DNA from: an uncultured Marivita sp.
Lineage (GTDB): Bacteria; Pseudomonadota; Alphaproteobacteria; Rhodobacterales; Rhodobacteraceae
Direction: 5' to 3'
Assembly: GCA_947503115.1 (NCBI GenBank)
Contig: CANNCS010000003.1
Coordinates: forward strand, 17,887-81,886
DNA: 64,000 bases
Below, in pieces: positions 7,510-15,880 of this stretch; within the stretch, counting starts at the first letter, position 1, and each line of letters starts with the position of its first letter. The translations under genes were made by a program, and so were the position numbers. The notes beneath the pieces were generated by a model. The model worked only from the letters and a program-made list of their open reading frames with translations. It ran no database searches and had not been told where the DNA came from.

Positions 7510-9303
7510 TCAGGCGCGTGCCTTGATCCGAACATAGGTGCCCGGCGCCGGAGCTAATGACGGGTGGGATTTATCCCCTACTTCCCGCGCCTTAATCCAT
7601 TTCCCCGATCGCTTCGCCAACCATTTTTCCCAGATCGCCCACCAAGAACCCTCGGTGAATTCCGCCGAGGACTTCCAGTCTTCAGGGGACAAAGACAGGT
7701 CATCATTTGTGTAATGACCGTATTTATTTTTGGTCGGCGGGTTCACGATCCCGGCGATGTGGCCCGACTCGGACAGGATGAAATTTTTGGATTTCGACCC
7801 CATCGCTTGAACCCCGCGATAACAATCCTTCCAAGCGGCGATGTGGTCGGTCTCACAGGCGATCGAACACAAAGGTACGTCCACATCACGCAGCGACAGG
7901 GTATGCCCCATCAACTCGAAATCGCCGTTTGCGAACCTGTTGGACTGGCACAGACCACGCAGGTACTGCATCGCCATGCGTCCCGGAAGGTTCGCACCGT
8001 CGCCGTTCCAATACAGCAAATCAAACGCGGGAGGCGTTTCACCCATCATGTAACTTTTGATCGCAGGACCGTAGATCAGGTCGTTGGATCGCAGGAAGCT
8101 GAACGTGCGGGCCATGATAAAGGACTTAAGAATCCCCGTGTCACCGATCTCGGCTTCGATCCCGTCGATGAAATCGTTCTGAAGGAAGGGTGTGAATTCC
8201 CCCTGATCCGAGAAATCGGTCAGCGTGGTAAAGAACGTAGCCGACTTGATGGAATCATCGCCCCGCTGTTTGAGCAGAGACAAAGTCAGGCTAAGCGTGG
8301 TGCCCGCGATGCAATACCCAATGGCGTTGACCTTATCGACACTGCAGATGGATTTAATCTCTTCGACCGCCTGCAGATAGCCATCTTCGATATAGGTATC
8401 GAGACCAACATCCTTGTAGGACTCGTCCGGGTTGATCCAGCTTACCACAAACAAAGTGTATCCCTGATCGACAACCCAGCGGATGAACGAATTCTCCGGT
8501 TTCAGATCGAGGATGTAGAACTTGTTGATCCAGGGCGGGAACAGCACGATAGGGGTCTCACGAACCTTTTCGGTGGTCGGCTTGTACTGGATCACTTCCA
8601 TCATGTGGTTGCGATAGATCACCTCGCCCTCGGCGGTGGCAATGTTCGACCCGATCTCGAATGCGCCCTCGTCAGCCAGACGTACAACCAGCTCACCATT
8701 ATTTGCTTCAAGATCTGCAACAAGGTTTTCGAGCCCTTTGACAAGGCTCTCGCCCTCGGTCTCAAGCGCTTTCTGCAATGCATCGGGGTTCGTGGCGAAA
8801 AAATTCGTCGGCGCGAACATATCGACGATCTGCTGCGCAAAGTAGCGCAGGCGCTTTTTCTCGATCTCGTCCATGTCTTCGACATCGTCCACCGCATGGC
8901 GGATGGCTTCGGCGTTGATCAGGTACTGCTGCTTGATAAAGTTGAAATAGGGATGTTCATCCCAAAGCGGGTTCTTGAACCGGCGGTCTTTGGGGCCCGG
9001 ATCGGCAGGCGGTTGCAACTTACCCTTGGCCAACGCTTGCTGAGCCTCGACATAATGTGTGACGGACTTGCCCCAGAATTCGATCTGGTGCTCAAGGATT
9101 TTGGCCGGGTTTTGCAACCACTCCTGCCAATAAGCCTGCAACGCTTTGCCATAAAGCATTGTGTCCGGACCATGCAAAGACGGGTTGATCTGTCGCTTGT
9201 GCGACAGCGCCGACATCAGACGCTGCGACAGCGTCTCGATCTTTTGCAAATTGGCCTCCAGCTCCACGCTGATTTCCGGTGCGGCAACGTCGTTGGTTGT
9301 CAT
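7510..9303 (-). CDS. phaC: Class I poly(3-hydroxyalkanoate) synthase
   Basis: A 597-residue class I PHA synthase. The N-terminal domain (about 1-200) is followed by an alpha/beta-hydrolase domain in which GYCIAG carries the nucleophilic cysteine at about residue 331, replacing the lipase serine. The C-terminal SGHIAGIVNPP supplies the catalytic histidine. The enzyme polymerises (R)-3-hydroxyacyl-CoA, usually hydroxybutyryl-CoA, on the granule surface. ATG 9303 is preferred over the in-frame TTG at 9309 because the GGGGGGA ribosome binding site is better spaced from it. An exact PhaR-type site lies 25 bp upstream, in the divergent region shared with phaZ. Confidence 0.96.
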   Translation of the reverse strand: MTTNDVAAPEISVELEANLQKIETLSQRLMSALSHKRQINPSLHGPDTMLYGKALQAYWQEWLQNPAKILEHQIEFWGKSVTHYVEAQQALAKGKLQPPADPGPKDRRFKNPLWDEHPYFNFIKQQYLINAEAIRHAVDDVEDMDEIEKKRLRYFAQQIVDMFAPTNFFATNPDALQKALETEGESLVKGLENLVADLEANNGELVVRLADEGAFEIGSNIATAEGEVIYRNHMMEVIQYKPTTEKVRETPIVLFPPWINKFYILDLKPENSFIRWVVDQGYTLFVVSWINPDESYKDVGLDTYIEDGYLQAVEEIKSICSVDKVNAIGYCIAGTTLSLTLSLLKQRGDDSIKSATFFTTLTDFSDQGEFTPFLQNDFIDGIEAEIGDTGILKSFIMARTFSFLRSNDLIYGPAIKSYMMGETPPAFDLLYWNGDGANLPGRMAMQYLRGLCQSNRFANGDFELMGHTLSLRDVDVPLCSIACETDHIAAWKDCYRGVQAMGSKSKNFILSESGHIAGIVNPPTKNKYGHYTNDDLSLSPEDWKSSAEFTEGSWWAIWEKWLAKRSGKWIKAREVGDKSHPSLAPAPGTYVRIKARA

Positions 9304-9327
9304 GGCCAACTTTCCCCCCTATTCATG

Positions 9328-9338
9328 CTGCCATGCAG
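9328..9338. promoter_or_regulatory. PhaR operator between phaC and phaZ
   Basis: CTGCCATGCAG is an exact CTGC-N3-GCAG match in the 112-bp divergent region between the phaC and phaZ starts. It could let PhaR act on synthesis and breakdown genes together. TGCGGTGG follows at about 9351 but is not a full site. Confidence 0.65.
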
Positions 9339-9415
9339 AATACAGTCGCCTGCGGTGGGAGGCAAAGCGACGAATTGGCTCGGTTGTGCCGGCTTAAGCT
9401 TAAGGAGACGCCTCT

Positions 9416-10696
9416 ATGCGCTACATGATGACCTACGACCTCATGGAAACAGTTCGCAATACAAATCAATGGCTTGGCGCAACAGCACGCACCATGGCGT
9501 CCTACCCCGCCTGGGCTATGCTGCCCAACCCTGCCATGCAGTGGATGGCGGCTTGGGGTGAAGTGACAGAACGCACTTTCGAACGGATGGTCACGAAACC
9601 TGACTGGGGGATTCGGACTTTCACCCACGAAGACGGCAAGGATCACCTTGTTGAGGTTAAGACTATAGTCGAACGTCCCTTCGGCGACTTGATCCACTTT
9701 GACGTCGTCGGCCGTGAAGAACAGCCGCGCAAAATCCTGCTGGTCGCACCGATGTCCGGCCACTATGCAACGCTCCTTCGCTCCACGGTTAAATCCCTAA
9801 TCGTGAACTGCGAAGTTTACGTGACAGACTGGCACAACGCCCGCGACATTCCCGTCAGCGCCGGTAAGTTCGACGTTGAGGATTACACCCTCTACCTGAT
9901 GGAATTCATGCGCGAGCTGGGCCCTGACACAAACGTCGTCGCCGTGTGTCAGCCGGTACCACTGACCTTGGCCGCCACCGCCTATCTGGCCGAACTGGAC
10001 CCAGATGCGCAGCCGCGCACGCTGACGCTGATCGGCGGACCGGTCGACCCCGATGCGACCCCAACCGACGTGACCGACTTTGGCCGCCGCGTAACAATGG
10101 GTCAGCTCGAAGAAACCATGATCCAGCGCGTCGGCTTCAAGTACAAAGGCGTCGGCCGCATGGTCTATCCCGGCCTCTTGCAGCTTGCGTCGTTCATCTC
10201 GATGAACGGTGAACGTCACGCCAGCGCGTTCTCAGAGCAGATCCAGAACGTAATGCGCGGCGAAGCATCTGATCATGACCCGCACAATCGCTTCTATGAC
10301 GAATATCTGGCCGTCATGGACATGCCCGCCGAATTCTACCTCTCCACTGTCGACCGCATCTTCAAAAAGCGCGAAATTGCGAAGAACGAATTTGTCGTCG
10401 CCGGACACAAGGTCGACATGGGTGCGATCACCAAAGTCGCTGTGAAGACCGTGGAAGGCGCGAATGATGACATTTCCGCCCCCGGCCAATGTATTGCCGC
10501 GCTTGGTCTGTGCACCGGTCTGCCCGATGACATGAAGGCCAGCCATGTAGAACCCGGAGCCGGTCACTACGGCATCTTCGCCGGCAAAAGCTGGCGCAAC
10601 AACATCCGGCCCCTTGTGCTCGATTTCATCGACAGCAATGCGGGCGACCGCAACAAGGGCAAAAAAGCCAAACCGGCGAACACCAACGCCGCATAA
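9416..10696 (+). CDS. phaZ: Intracellular PHA depolymerase
   Basis: A 426-residue intracellular PHA depolymerase of the PhaZ family found in Ralstonia, Paracoccus and Rhodobacter. There is no signal peptide. The active-site segment VVAVCQPVPLTL has cysteine at about residue 178 where lipases have serine, as in this family, and a late VEPGAGHYGIFAGKSW gives the histidine. It hydrolyses native amorphous granules to oligomers and monomers when carbon is scarce. AAGGAG precedes the ATG at a good distance. It is transcribed divergently from phaC and ends at a strong terminator. Confidence 0.95.
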   Translation: MRYMMTYDLMETVRNTNQWLGATARTMASYPAWAMLPNPAMQWMAAWGEVTERTFERMVTKPDWGIRTFTHEDGKDHLVEVKTIVERPFGDLIHFDVVGREEQPRKILLVAPMSGHYATLLRSTVKSLIVNCEVYVTDWHNARDIPVSAGKFDVEDYTLYLMEFMRELGPDTNVVAVCQPVPLTLAATAYLAELDPDAQPRTLTLIGGPVDPDATPTDVTDFGRRVTMGQLEETMIQRVGFKYKGVGRMVYPGLLQLASFISMNGERHASAFSEQIQNVMRGEASDHDPHNRFYDEYLAVMDMPAEFYLSTVDRIFKKREIAKNEFVVAGHKVDMGAITKVAVKTVEGANDDISAPGQCIAALGLCTGLPDDMKASHVEPGAGHYGIFAGKSWRNNIRPLVLDFIDSNAGDRNKGKKAKPANTNAA

Positions 10697-10699
10697 ATC

Positions 10700-10730
10700 A
10701 AAAGGGCTGATCTTCGGATCAGCCCTTTTT
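10700..10730 (+). terminator. Rho-independent terminator after phaZ
   Basis: AAAAGGGCTGATC-TTCG-GATCAGCCCTTTTT is a perfect stem with a stable tetraloop and T-run. The stem is bracketed by A and T runs, so it can also terminate the convergent gene at 10757-11725. Confidence 0.95.
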
Positions 10731-10756
10731 CTTTCTACCCAGTAAAACCTGCCCGG

Positions 10757-11725
10757 TCAGCGCTCCGCCGCCCAGATCATATCGATCAAGGCTTGCGTAC
10801 CTTGGCTAAACTCCAGCGGACAGGGATACTCTGCCTCTCCACGCACCGCAGCGCCAAACGCTTCGACCTGCCGTACATACTGGTTCACACCAGGATAGCG
10901 ACACATCTCCATCGGTCCAGACTTGCGCATCAGCCGCACCTCGGCATCGCCATAGCCCAGCGGATTGAACGGCACCGGCACCTCAATCACGCCATCCGTT
11001 CCTTGGAAGGTCACCGATTGATAGCGCAGCATCCGCATCGAGGTGAGCGAGGTAAGGGTGAACCCGTCGAACTGCACCAGCGCTTCGGCCCGCACCTCAA
11101 CACCGTTCTCACGTCGAATGTCTGCAAACAGCACGGCATCAGGCTCCTGCCCGCTCACATACCGCGTGCAACCCAACGTATAGACCCCGATATCCGGCAG
11201 GCTACCACCGCCAGTCTTCACCGCGTTGCGAATGTTCGACGGATCACCGGAATTGTCATATGTGAAGGTGGCATTGACCCGCCTCAAATCTCCGATGGCC
11301 CCGCCTTGCACCCAGTCGCGCACCTGCTGCCATTGCGGATGATGCACAATCATATAGGCCTCGGCCGCCACCAACCCGGACTGGTTCCGCAGGGCAATCA
11401 ACCCGTCTATCTCATCGGCCTGCATGGCGATCGGTTTCTCGCACAACACATGTTTGCCTGCCTCAAGCGCCTTGCGTGTCCACTCCACATGCAGCGAATT
11501 GGGCAGCGGAATATAGACCGCATCGATATCGGGATCGGCCAGCACCGCCTCATAGCTATCCACCACGCGCAAGGCACCATCCATCGCCTGAAACGGCGCG
11601 GCTTTCGCAGGATCGGATGTCGCAAGAACCGCCAAACGAGACTGCCGCGCGGCATGAATCGCCGGAGCCATCTGCTCGCGCGCGAACTTCGCCGCCCCAA
11701 GAATACCCCATCGCACCTCTGTCAT
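10757..11725 (-). CDS. Gfo/Idh/MocA family NAD(P)-dependent oxidoreductase
   Basis: A 322-residue sugar/cyclitol dehydrogenase-like protein. The N-terminal Rossmann motif WGILGAAKFA is followed by the family signature CEKPIAMQ at about residues 90-97, whose lysine is catalytic, and by a C-terminal beta-sheet domain. ATG 11725 follows a clear GGAGGG ribosome binding site; a longer in-frame reading lacks one. These enzymes oxidise or reduce pyranoses, inositols or related compounds. No transporter or partner enzyme lies next to it, so the substrate is unknown. It stands alone, convergent with phaZ. Confidence 0.85.
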   Translation of the reverse strand: MTEVRWGILGAAKFAREQMAPAIHAARQSRLAVLATSDPAKAAPFQAMDGALRVVDSYEAVLADPDIDAVYIPLPNSLHVEWTRKALEAGKHVLCEKPIAMQADEIDGLIALRNQSGLVAAEAYMIVHHPQWQQVRDWVQGGAIGDLRRVNATFTYDNSGDPSNIRNAVKTGGGSLPDIGVYTLGCTRYVSGQEPDAVLFADIRRENGVEVRAEALVQFDGFTLTSLTSMRMLRYQSVTFQGTDGVIEVPVPFNPLGYGDAEVRLMRKSGPMEMCRYPGVNQYVRQVEAFGAAVRGEAEYPCPLEFSQGTQALIDMIWAAER

Positions 11726-11764
11726 GCCGGAACCCTCCTGTGTGTCTAACCCCGGCCTAACACG

Positions 11765-11793
11765 AAAAAACGCCGGACACAGGCCCGGCGTTT
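11765..11793 (-). terminator. Rho-independent terminator of rpoH
   Basis: On the minus strand AAACGCCGG pairs with CCGGCGTTT and is followed by a run of T residues. It lies 25 bp downstream of the rpoH stop codon. Confidence 0.88.
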
Positions 11794-11817
11794 CCAATCT
11801 TAAACGGCGTCGATCGC

Positions 11818-12714
11818 TTAGACCGCTGCCAGCAAACCCTGTTCCTTCGCAAGGTCGCGCATGCGTTTCTGCAACTTCTCGAACGCACGCACTTCGATCT
11901 GACGAATACGCTCGCGGCTCACGTCATACTGGCCCGACAAATCTTCAAGAGTGACCGGCTTTTCCGACAAACGTCGCTGGGTCAGAATGTCCTTCTCGCG
12001 GTCATTCAACACATCCATCGCCTGCACCAGCATCGCCCGGCGCGCTTCCAACTCGTCACGTTCTTCGTAGTCACCAGCCTGATCCGCGCTCTCGTCCTCA
12101 AGCCAGTCCTGCCATTGCATTGTGCCTTCGCCTTCGGACCCGACCGTCGCGTTCAGCGACGCGTCACCGCCCGAAAGACGCCGGTTCATCGAAATCACTT
12201 CGGCTTCAGTCACACCCAGATCGGTGGCGATCTTGTGAACGTGCTCGGGGCGCAGATCGCCTTCTTCCAGCGCGCCGATACGCGACTTCGCCTTGCGAAG
12301 GTTGAAGAACAGCTTCTTCTGCGCACTTGTTGTGCCCAACTTCACCAGCGACCAGGACCGCAGGATGTATTCCTGAATCGAGGCGCGAATCCACCACATG
12401 GCATAGGTCGCCAGTCGGAAACCCTTTTCCGGGTCAAACCGTTTGACCGCCTGCATCAGACCGACATTTGCCTCCGAAATCACTTCGGCTTGCGGCAAAC
12501 CATAGCCGCGATAGCCCATCGCAATCTTCGCAGCGAGGCGCAGGTGGCTTGTGACCATCTTGTGCGCGGCTTCTTTATCTTCTTGCTCGACCCAGCGCTT
12601 GGCGAGCATGTACTCTTCTTCCGGCTCCAGAAGCGGGAACTTCCGGATCTCTTGAAGATAGCGGCTCAGTCCAGCTTCCGGTGACGGGGCCGGGAGATTC
12701 GCGTAATTGGCCAT
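11818..12714 (-). CDS. rpoH: RNA polymerase heat-shock sigma factor RpoH
   Basis: A 298-residue group 3 sigma factor. Region 2 includes GYGLPQAEVISEANVGLMQAVKRFD and the -10 recognition helix YAMWWIRASIQEYIL (104-118). The RpoH-specific box QKKLFFNLR is at 132-140. Region 4 ends with the helix-turn-helix LSGQYDVSRERIRQIEVRAFEKL. It directs heat and oxidative stress promoters. Rhodobacterales usually have two paralogues; assignment to RpoH-I or RpoH-II needs a tree. This matters here because the ccaF1-CcsR locus of Rhodobacter sphaeroides is RpoH-dependent. The gene is monocistronic, ending at the terminator at 11765-11793. Confidence 0.96.
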   Translation of the reverse strand: MANYANLPAPSPEAGLSRYLQEIRKFPLLEPEEEYMLAKRWVEQEDKEAAHKMVTSHLRLAAKIAMGYRGYGLPQAEVISEANVGLMQAVKRFDPEKGFRLATYAMWWIRASIQEYILRSWSLVKLGTTSAQKKLFFNLRKAKSRIGALEEGDLRPEHVHKIATDLGVTEAEVISMNRRLSGGDASLNATVGSEGEGTMQWQDWLEDESADQAGDYEERDELEARRAMLVQAMDVLNDREKDILTQRRLSEKPVTLEDLSGQYDVSRERIRQIEVRAFEKLQKRMRDLAKEQGLLAAV

Positions 12715-12867
12715 ACCCTTGTCCCTCCAATGTTTACGGGCTTAACATCCAATTTGGGAAGCAACCCGAGAATTTCAAGTATTTGCGTTTCGTTAAATCT
12801 AATTTAGCGCACACCGACGCGGTTGTAAGAGCCATGTCAGTGCGCTCACGCACATGGGACGATTGTT

Positions 12868-13893
12868 TCAGCCACGCAAATTCGTGATCAGATCATCCAT
12901 GTCTTGGGGTAACGCGGCCTCGAAACGAATGGTTTCACCGGTCACGGGATGCTCAAACCCCAACACAGCGGCATGTAACGCCTGACGATCAAACCCCGCC
13001 AAAAGCGCCATCGCCGCATCCGACAAAGCGCCCTTGGCCACCTTGCGTCGTCCACCATAGACAGGGTCGCCAATCAGCCCATGCCCAGCATGCGCCATAT
13101 GTACCCGAATCTGATGGGTGCGCCCTGTTTCAAGACGACACTCCAACAACGACACCTGCGCCGGAGTTCCATAAACCTCAAGCACTCGGGCCCGCGTGAT
13201 CGCGTGTTTGCCATGCCCAAAGAACACCGCTTGCCGCTGCCGGTCGGTCTTGTGTCGCGCAAGATCACTGGTGATCTTGATCACCGCCCCCGGCTCAATC
13301 GAAACACCCCGCACACCGCGCAGCCGCGGATCACCTGGATCGGGATGCCCATGCACCAAAGCTTGATAAAGCCGCTCGACACTGTGCGCCGCAAACTGGT
13401 CCGCCAGCCCATGATGCGCCCTGTCTGATTTGGCGATCACCAACAACCCGCTTGTGTCCTTGTCGATCCGGTGCACGATGCCCGGCCGGCCAACGCCGCC
13501 CACACCAGACAGCTTGCCGTCAAAATGATGCAACAGTGCATTGACCAAGGTGCCAGACGGCGTCCCCGGCGCCGGATGTACAACCATGCCCGCAGGTTTC
13601 ATGACCACGATCAGATCGTCATCTTCGAACCGCACGTCCAACGGCAGATCTTCTGCTTCGATATGGCTCTCCGTAGCCTTGGGCAAAGAAATCTCGATCA
13701 CGTCACCCTCTGCCACACTGGCCTTGGGATTCGTAACCACCGCGCCCGCGTGCCGGACAGCACCCGCGTCGATCAACTTGGACAGCCGTGTTCGCGACAA
13801 CGCCGCATCCTCTGGCACGTCGCGCGCCAAGGCCTTATCAAGACGCGGCGGCGGCTCGGCCCCGATGGTCACGCGCAAAATGGAGTCAGACAT
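12868..13893 (-). CDS. rluD: 23S rRNA pseudouridine synthase, RluD family
   Basis: A 341-residue RluA/RluD-type pseudouridine synthase. An N-terminal S4 RNA-binding domain (LSRTRLSKLIDAGAV) precedes the catalytic domain with VHRIDKDTSGLLVIAKS, where the aspartate of HRIDKDTSG is catalytic. It is expected to modify uridines in helix 69 of 23S rRNA. The ATG at 13893 shares a CATG with the start of the divergent gene at 13892, so neither gene has a separate upstream intergenic region. Confidence 0.93.
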   Translation of the reverse strand: MSDSILRVTIGAEPPPRLDKALARDVPEDAALSRTRLSKLIDAGAVRHAGAVVTNPKASVAEGDVIEISLPKATESHIEAEDLPLDVRFEDDDLIVVMKPAGMVVHPAPGTPSGTLVNALLHHFDGKLSGVGGVGRPGIVHRIDKDTSGLLVIAKSDRAHHGLADQFAAHSVERLYQALVHGHPDPGDPRLRGVRGVSIEPGAVIKITSDLARHKTDRQRQAVFFGHGKHAITRARVLEVYGTPAQVSLLECRLETGRTHQIRVHMAHAGHGLIGDPVYGGRRKVAKGALSDAAMALLAGFDRQALHAAVLGFEHPVTGETIRFEAALPQDMDDLITNLRG

Positions 13894-14197
13894 GGACAAC
13901 GCCCCCGAAGATCAGGCCCCCGAACCGGCCAACCTGCGATTCCTGCGGCGGCTGGTGACGGTCCTGACCGCTACTATGATCGCGGGGGTCATACTCATCA
14001 CCGCGCTGATTGTCATCCGTTACAATCAATCCAGCACACCCCTGCCCGATTCAATCACCCTGCCTGACGGGACAACCGCCACTGCGTTCACTCAAGCGCG
14101 CAATTGGTACGCCGTGGTGACTGAGGACGACCAAATCTTGATATTCGCCCGCGACTCAGGCCGCCTGCTCCAAACCATCAACATCGAAACAGAGTGA
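13892..14197 (+). CDS. Small single-pass membrane protein (DUF6476-like)
   Basis: A 101-residue protein with one predicted transmembrane segment at about residues 23-43 (TVLTATMIAGVILITALIVI), a positively charged RRL before it and a short soluble tail. This matches a small conserved Rhodobacterales family adjacent to rluD; the DUF number is from memory. The function is unknown. The ATG at 13892 is chosen for its match in length; an ATG at 13880 in frame is the alternative and would overlap rluD by 14 bp. The following tRNA-His gene begins (3' side) four bases after the stop. Confidence 0.75.
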   Translation: MDNAPEDQAPEPANLRFLRRLVTVLTATMIAGVILITALIVIRYNQSSTPLPDSITLPDGTTATAFTQARNWYAVVTEDDQILIFARDSGRLLQTINIETE

Positions 14198-14200
14198 GAA

Positions 14201-14277
14201 TGGTACCGACACCCCGGCTCGAACGGGGGACCTCTTGATCCACAATCAAGCGCTCTAACCTACTGAGCTATGTCGGC
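14201..14277 (-). tRNA. tRNA-His (GTG), lacking G-1 and with A73
   Basis: The 77-nt cloverleaf includes an encoded CCA end. The acceptor stem GCCGACA/TGTCGGT, anticodon stem CTTGA/TCAAG with loop TTGTGGA (anticodon GTG) and a TTCGAGC T-loop are all clear. The base before position 1 is T, not the G-1 that marks tRNA-His in most organisms, and the discriminator is A, not C73. Some alphaproteobacterial groups, including Rhodobacterales, are known for this variant together with a matching HisRS. Confidence 0.95.
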
Positions 14278-14329
14278 ACTGAGGGGCGAAATAACGGGAC
14301 GGTCCGGCCTTTGCAAGACCCATCTGCCG

Positions 14330-14815
14330 CTAGAATGTGACTTCCCACGCCTGTTCGACCAGATCGACCCCAAAGCTGTGTACAGGTTTGGACGATATGC
14401 AGTGCCAACCGTTGGCGCGGTACAGGGCGCACGCTGCCTGATGGCTTTCATGCGTCCAAAGTTGCATCCCGGCATAGCCACAATCCCGCGCGAATCTCAT
14501 GCAGGCCTCCAGCATCCGCTTGCCCAAACCAATGCCCCGCGCCTCGGGCGACAAAATGAACAACCGCAGCTTGGCTGTCTGGTTGTCCTGTTTCACGCAA
14601 AAGACACTACCCAACCTCGTGCCGTTCTGAACCGCAACCCAACCCCGCTCGCAGGTCGGATCAAATTGCGCCTCGAAATCTCGAAGAATCGTCGCCACCA
14701 GAGGTGCAAACGTGGCATCAAAGCCCTCAGCCTCTGAGTAATAGCGACCATGTAGATCGACCAACCAGTCGAAATCGCCGGGGCCATAATCGCGCAAGAT
14801 CACATCATCAGACAT
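14330..14815 (-). CDS. GNAT family N-acetyltransferase
   Basis: A 161-residue single GNAT domain. The acetyl-CoA-binding loop is seen as LSPEARGIGLGKRMLEACMRFA (R-x-x-G-x-G/A type), followed by LWTHESHQAACALYRANGWH, the typical beta-5/alpha-4 region. The substrate is unknown. The N-terminus is tentative: ATG 14815 (MSDDVILRDYG) has the expected domain start but a weak ribosome binding site, and ATG 14830 is also in frame. The gene stands alone, convergent with tRNA-His on one side and divergent from a small gene on the other. Confidence 0.82.
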   Translation of the reverse strand: MSDDVILRDYGPGDFDWLVDLHGRYYSEAEGFDATFAPLVATILRDFEAQFDPTCERGWVAVQNGTRLGSVFCVKQDNQTAKLRLFILSPEARGIGLGKRMLEACMRFARDCGYAGMQLWTHESHQAACALYRANGWHCISSKPVHSFGVDLVEQAWEVTF

Positions 14816-14904
14816 GGCCGCACTCTGCATCGGCTCGACCTTGCAAAACAAGCCCCCCGGCGCTATGGCGTCGCACCTGACCTGAAACCCGCCGGAGACC
14901 TGTC

Positions 14905-15102
14905 ATGGGCATCAACACTGAACGCGACATCGAAGCCAACCTGCAAATCGGCCCGACCGATCAGGGCATGGTGCGCCTGTTCATTCTGGCAGACGGCATC
15001 GAGATTCCAATGGATTTCTCGCCCGAAGAAGCCGACGAAATCGCAGAAGAAATCAAGCTCGCCGCGACCGCTGCGCGCAAGGCCAAACCCAAGCGCAAAT
15101 AA
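14905..15102 (+). CDS. Small conserved protein (DUF6324-like)
   Basis: A 65-residue acidic protein ending in a basic tail (KAKPKRK). It has no membrane segment or cysteine pair. The start follows GGAGACCTGTC, a usable ribosome binding site. Similar short proteins occur across Rhodobacterales; the DUF number is from memory and the function is unknown. No operon partner is evident: mmcB lies convergently after a 195-bp gap in which I see nothing else. Confidence 0.65.
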   Translation: MGINTERDIEANLQIGPTDQGMVRLFILADGIEIPMDFSPEEADEIAEEIKLAATAARKAKPKRK

Positions 15103-15297
15103 CGGCGCTGTGCCGGTCACGTCCCAGCCAGTTCTAAACTTGGTTTGGCCACCTTTCTATTGAGCTTACCAAGCCAACTGCCAGACGGGTGCACCGCAGG
15201 CAGAACCTTTACTTGTTCGCGCTACATGCCTCGGGGCGCCCAAGCCCAGAAAACGCTGACCAGAACGCTCAGCCTTTGGTAATTCAGACCAATCCAC

Positions 15298-15777
15298 TCA
15301 AGCCCATGCGCTCAGCAAAGCTTCAGGATCGCGTAACGCATGTAGCCGGCGCGCCGCATGTGTCGCAAATTTGCGGATCAACGCATTCCGCCGTGCCCCA
15401 GCAAGTTTATCTTCTGGCGACATTCGAACGATCTCTGCGTCATAGCCATCTGCAATGATCAATCCGGTTTCCTCTGGCAACAGCTCTGACGGAAAGTCCA
15501 AATCGACCGCCCAAAAATACCGGTCACACCAGTCGAGATATCCCTCCCATTTATGATCGGATTGGAAATCAGCCCGAGAGGACTTGCATTCCACGATCCA
15601 GATCTCACCTTTCGGCCCCAACGCCATCACATCGACCCGCAGACCGCGATCCGGCACGAATTCCTCGATCACCGAAAATCCGTGGCTGGCAAGGTGGCGG
15701 CACACCCCCCGCGCCAGAATTTGTCCGGGCTGCAAATCGGCGCCTGCGCCAATACGCTGATCAGGTAAGACTGTCAT
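15298..15777 (-). CDS. mmcB: MmcB family DNA-repair protein
   Basis: A 159-residue protein with a restriction-endonuclease-like core: DVMALGPKGEIWIVECKSSRADF contains the D-(x)n-E-x-K catalytic pattern (the D of RVDVMA and ECK). The family is named for MmcB of Caulobacter, an SOS-induced factor linked to mitomycin C repair. ATG 15777 gives the usual start MTVLPDQRI; an in-frame upstream ATG lacks support. I see no clear LexA box in the 70 bp upstream, so damage control is not shown here. Confidence 0.8.
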   Translation of the reverse strand: MTVLPDQRIGAGADLQPGQILARGVCRHLASHGFSVIEEFVPDRGLRVDVMALGPKGEIWIVECKSSRADFQSDHKWEGYLDWCDRYFWAVDLDFPSELLPEETGLIIADGYDAEIVRMSPEDKLAGARRNALIRKFATHAARRLHALRDPEALLSAWA

Positions 15778-15845
15778 ACCCAACACACATGAACAAAGTG
15801 TGAACAAAAATCAAGCCATCCGCGCGAATGACCCGAAATACCCCC

Positions 15846-15874
15846 TTGCCAGAGCCCCGTATCGCGCCTACCTG
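15846..15874 (+). promoter_or_regulatory. Promoter of the structured RNA gene
   Basis: TTGCCA (15846-15851) and TACCTG (15869-15874) are 17 bp apart. Initiation 7 bp downstream, near 15881, would start the RNA exactly at its closing stem, which supports both calls. Confidence 0.6.
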
Positions 15875-15880
15875 AGCAAC

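Noticed and set aside
7564..9561. 665-residue open frame on the plus strand
   Set aside because: It is antisense to phaC, which has clear catalytic motifs; the frame shows no domain and reflects GC-rich codon structure.
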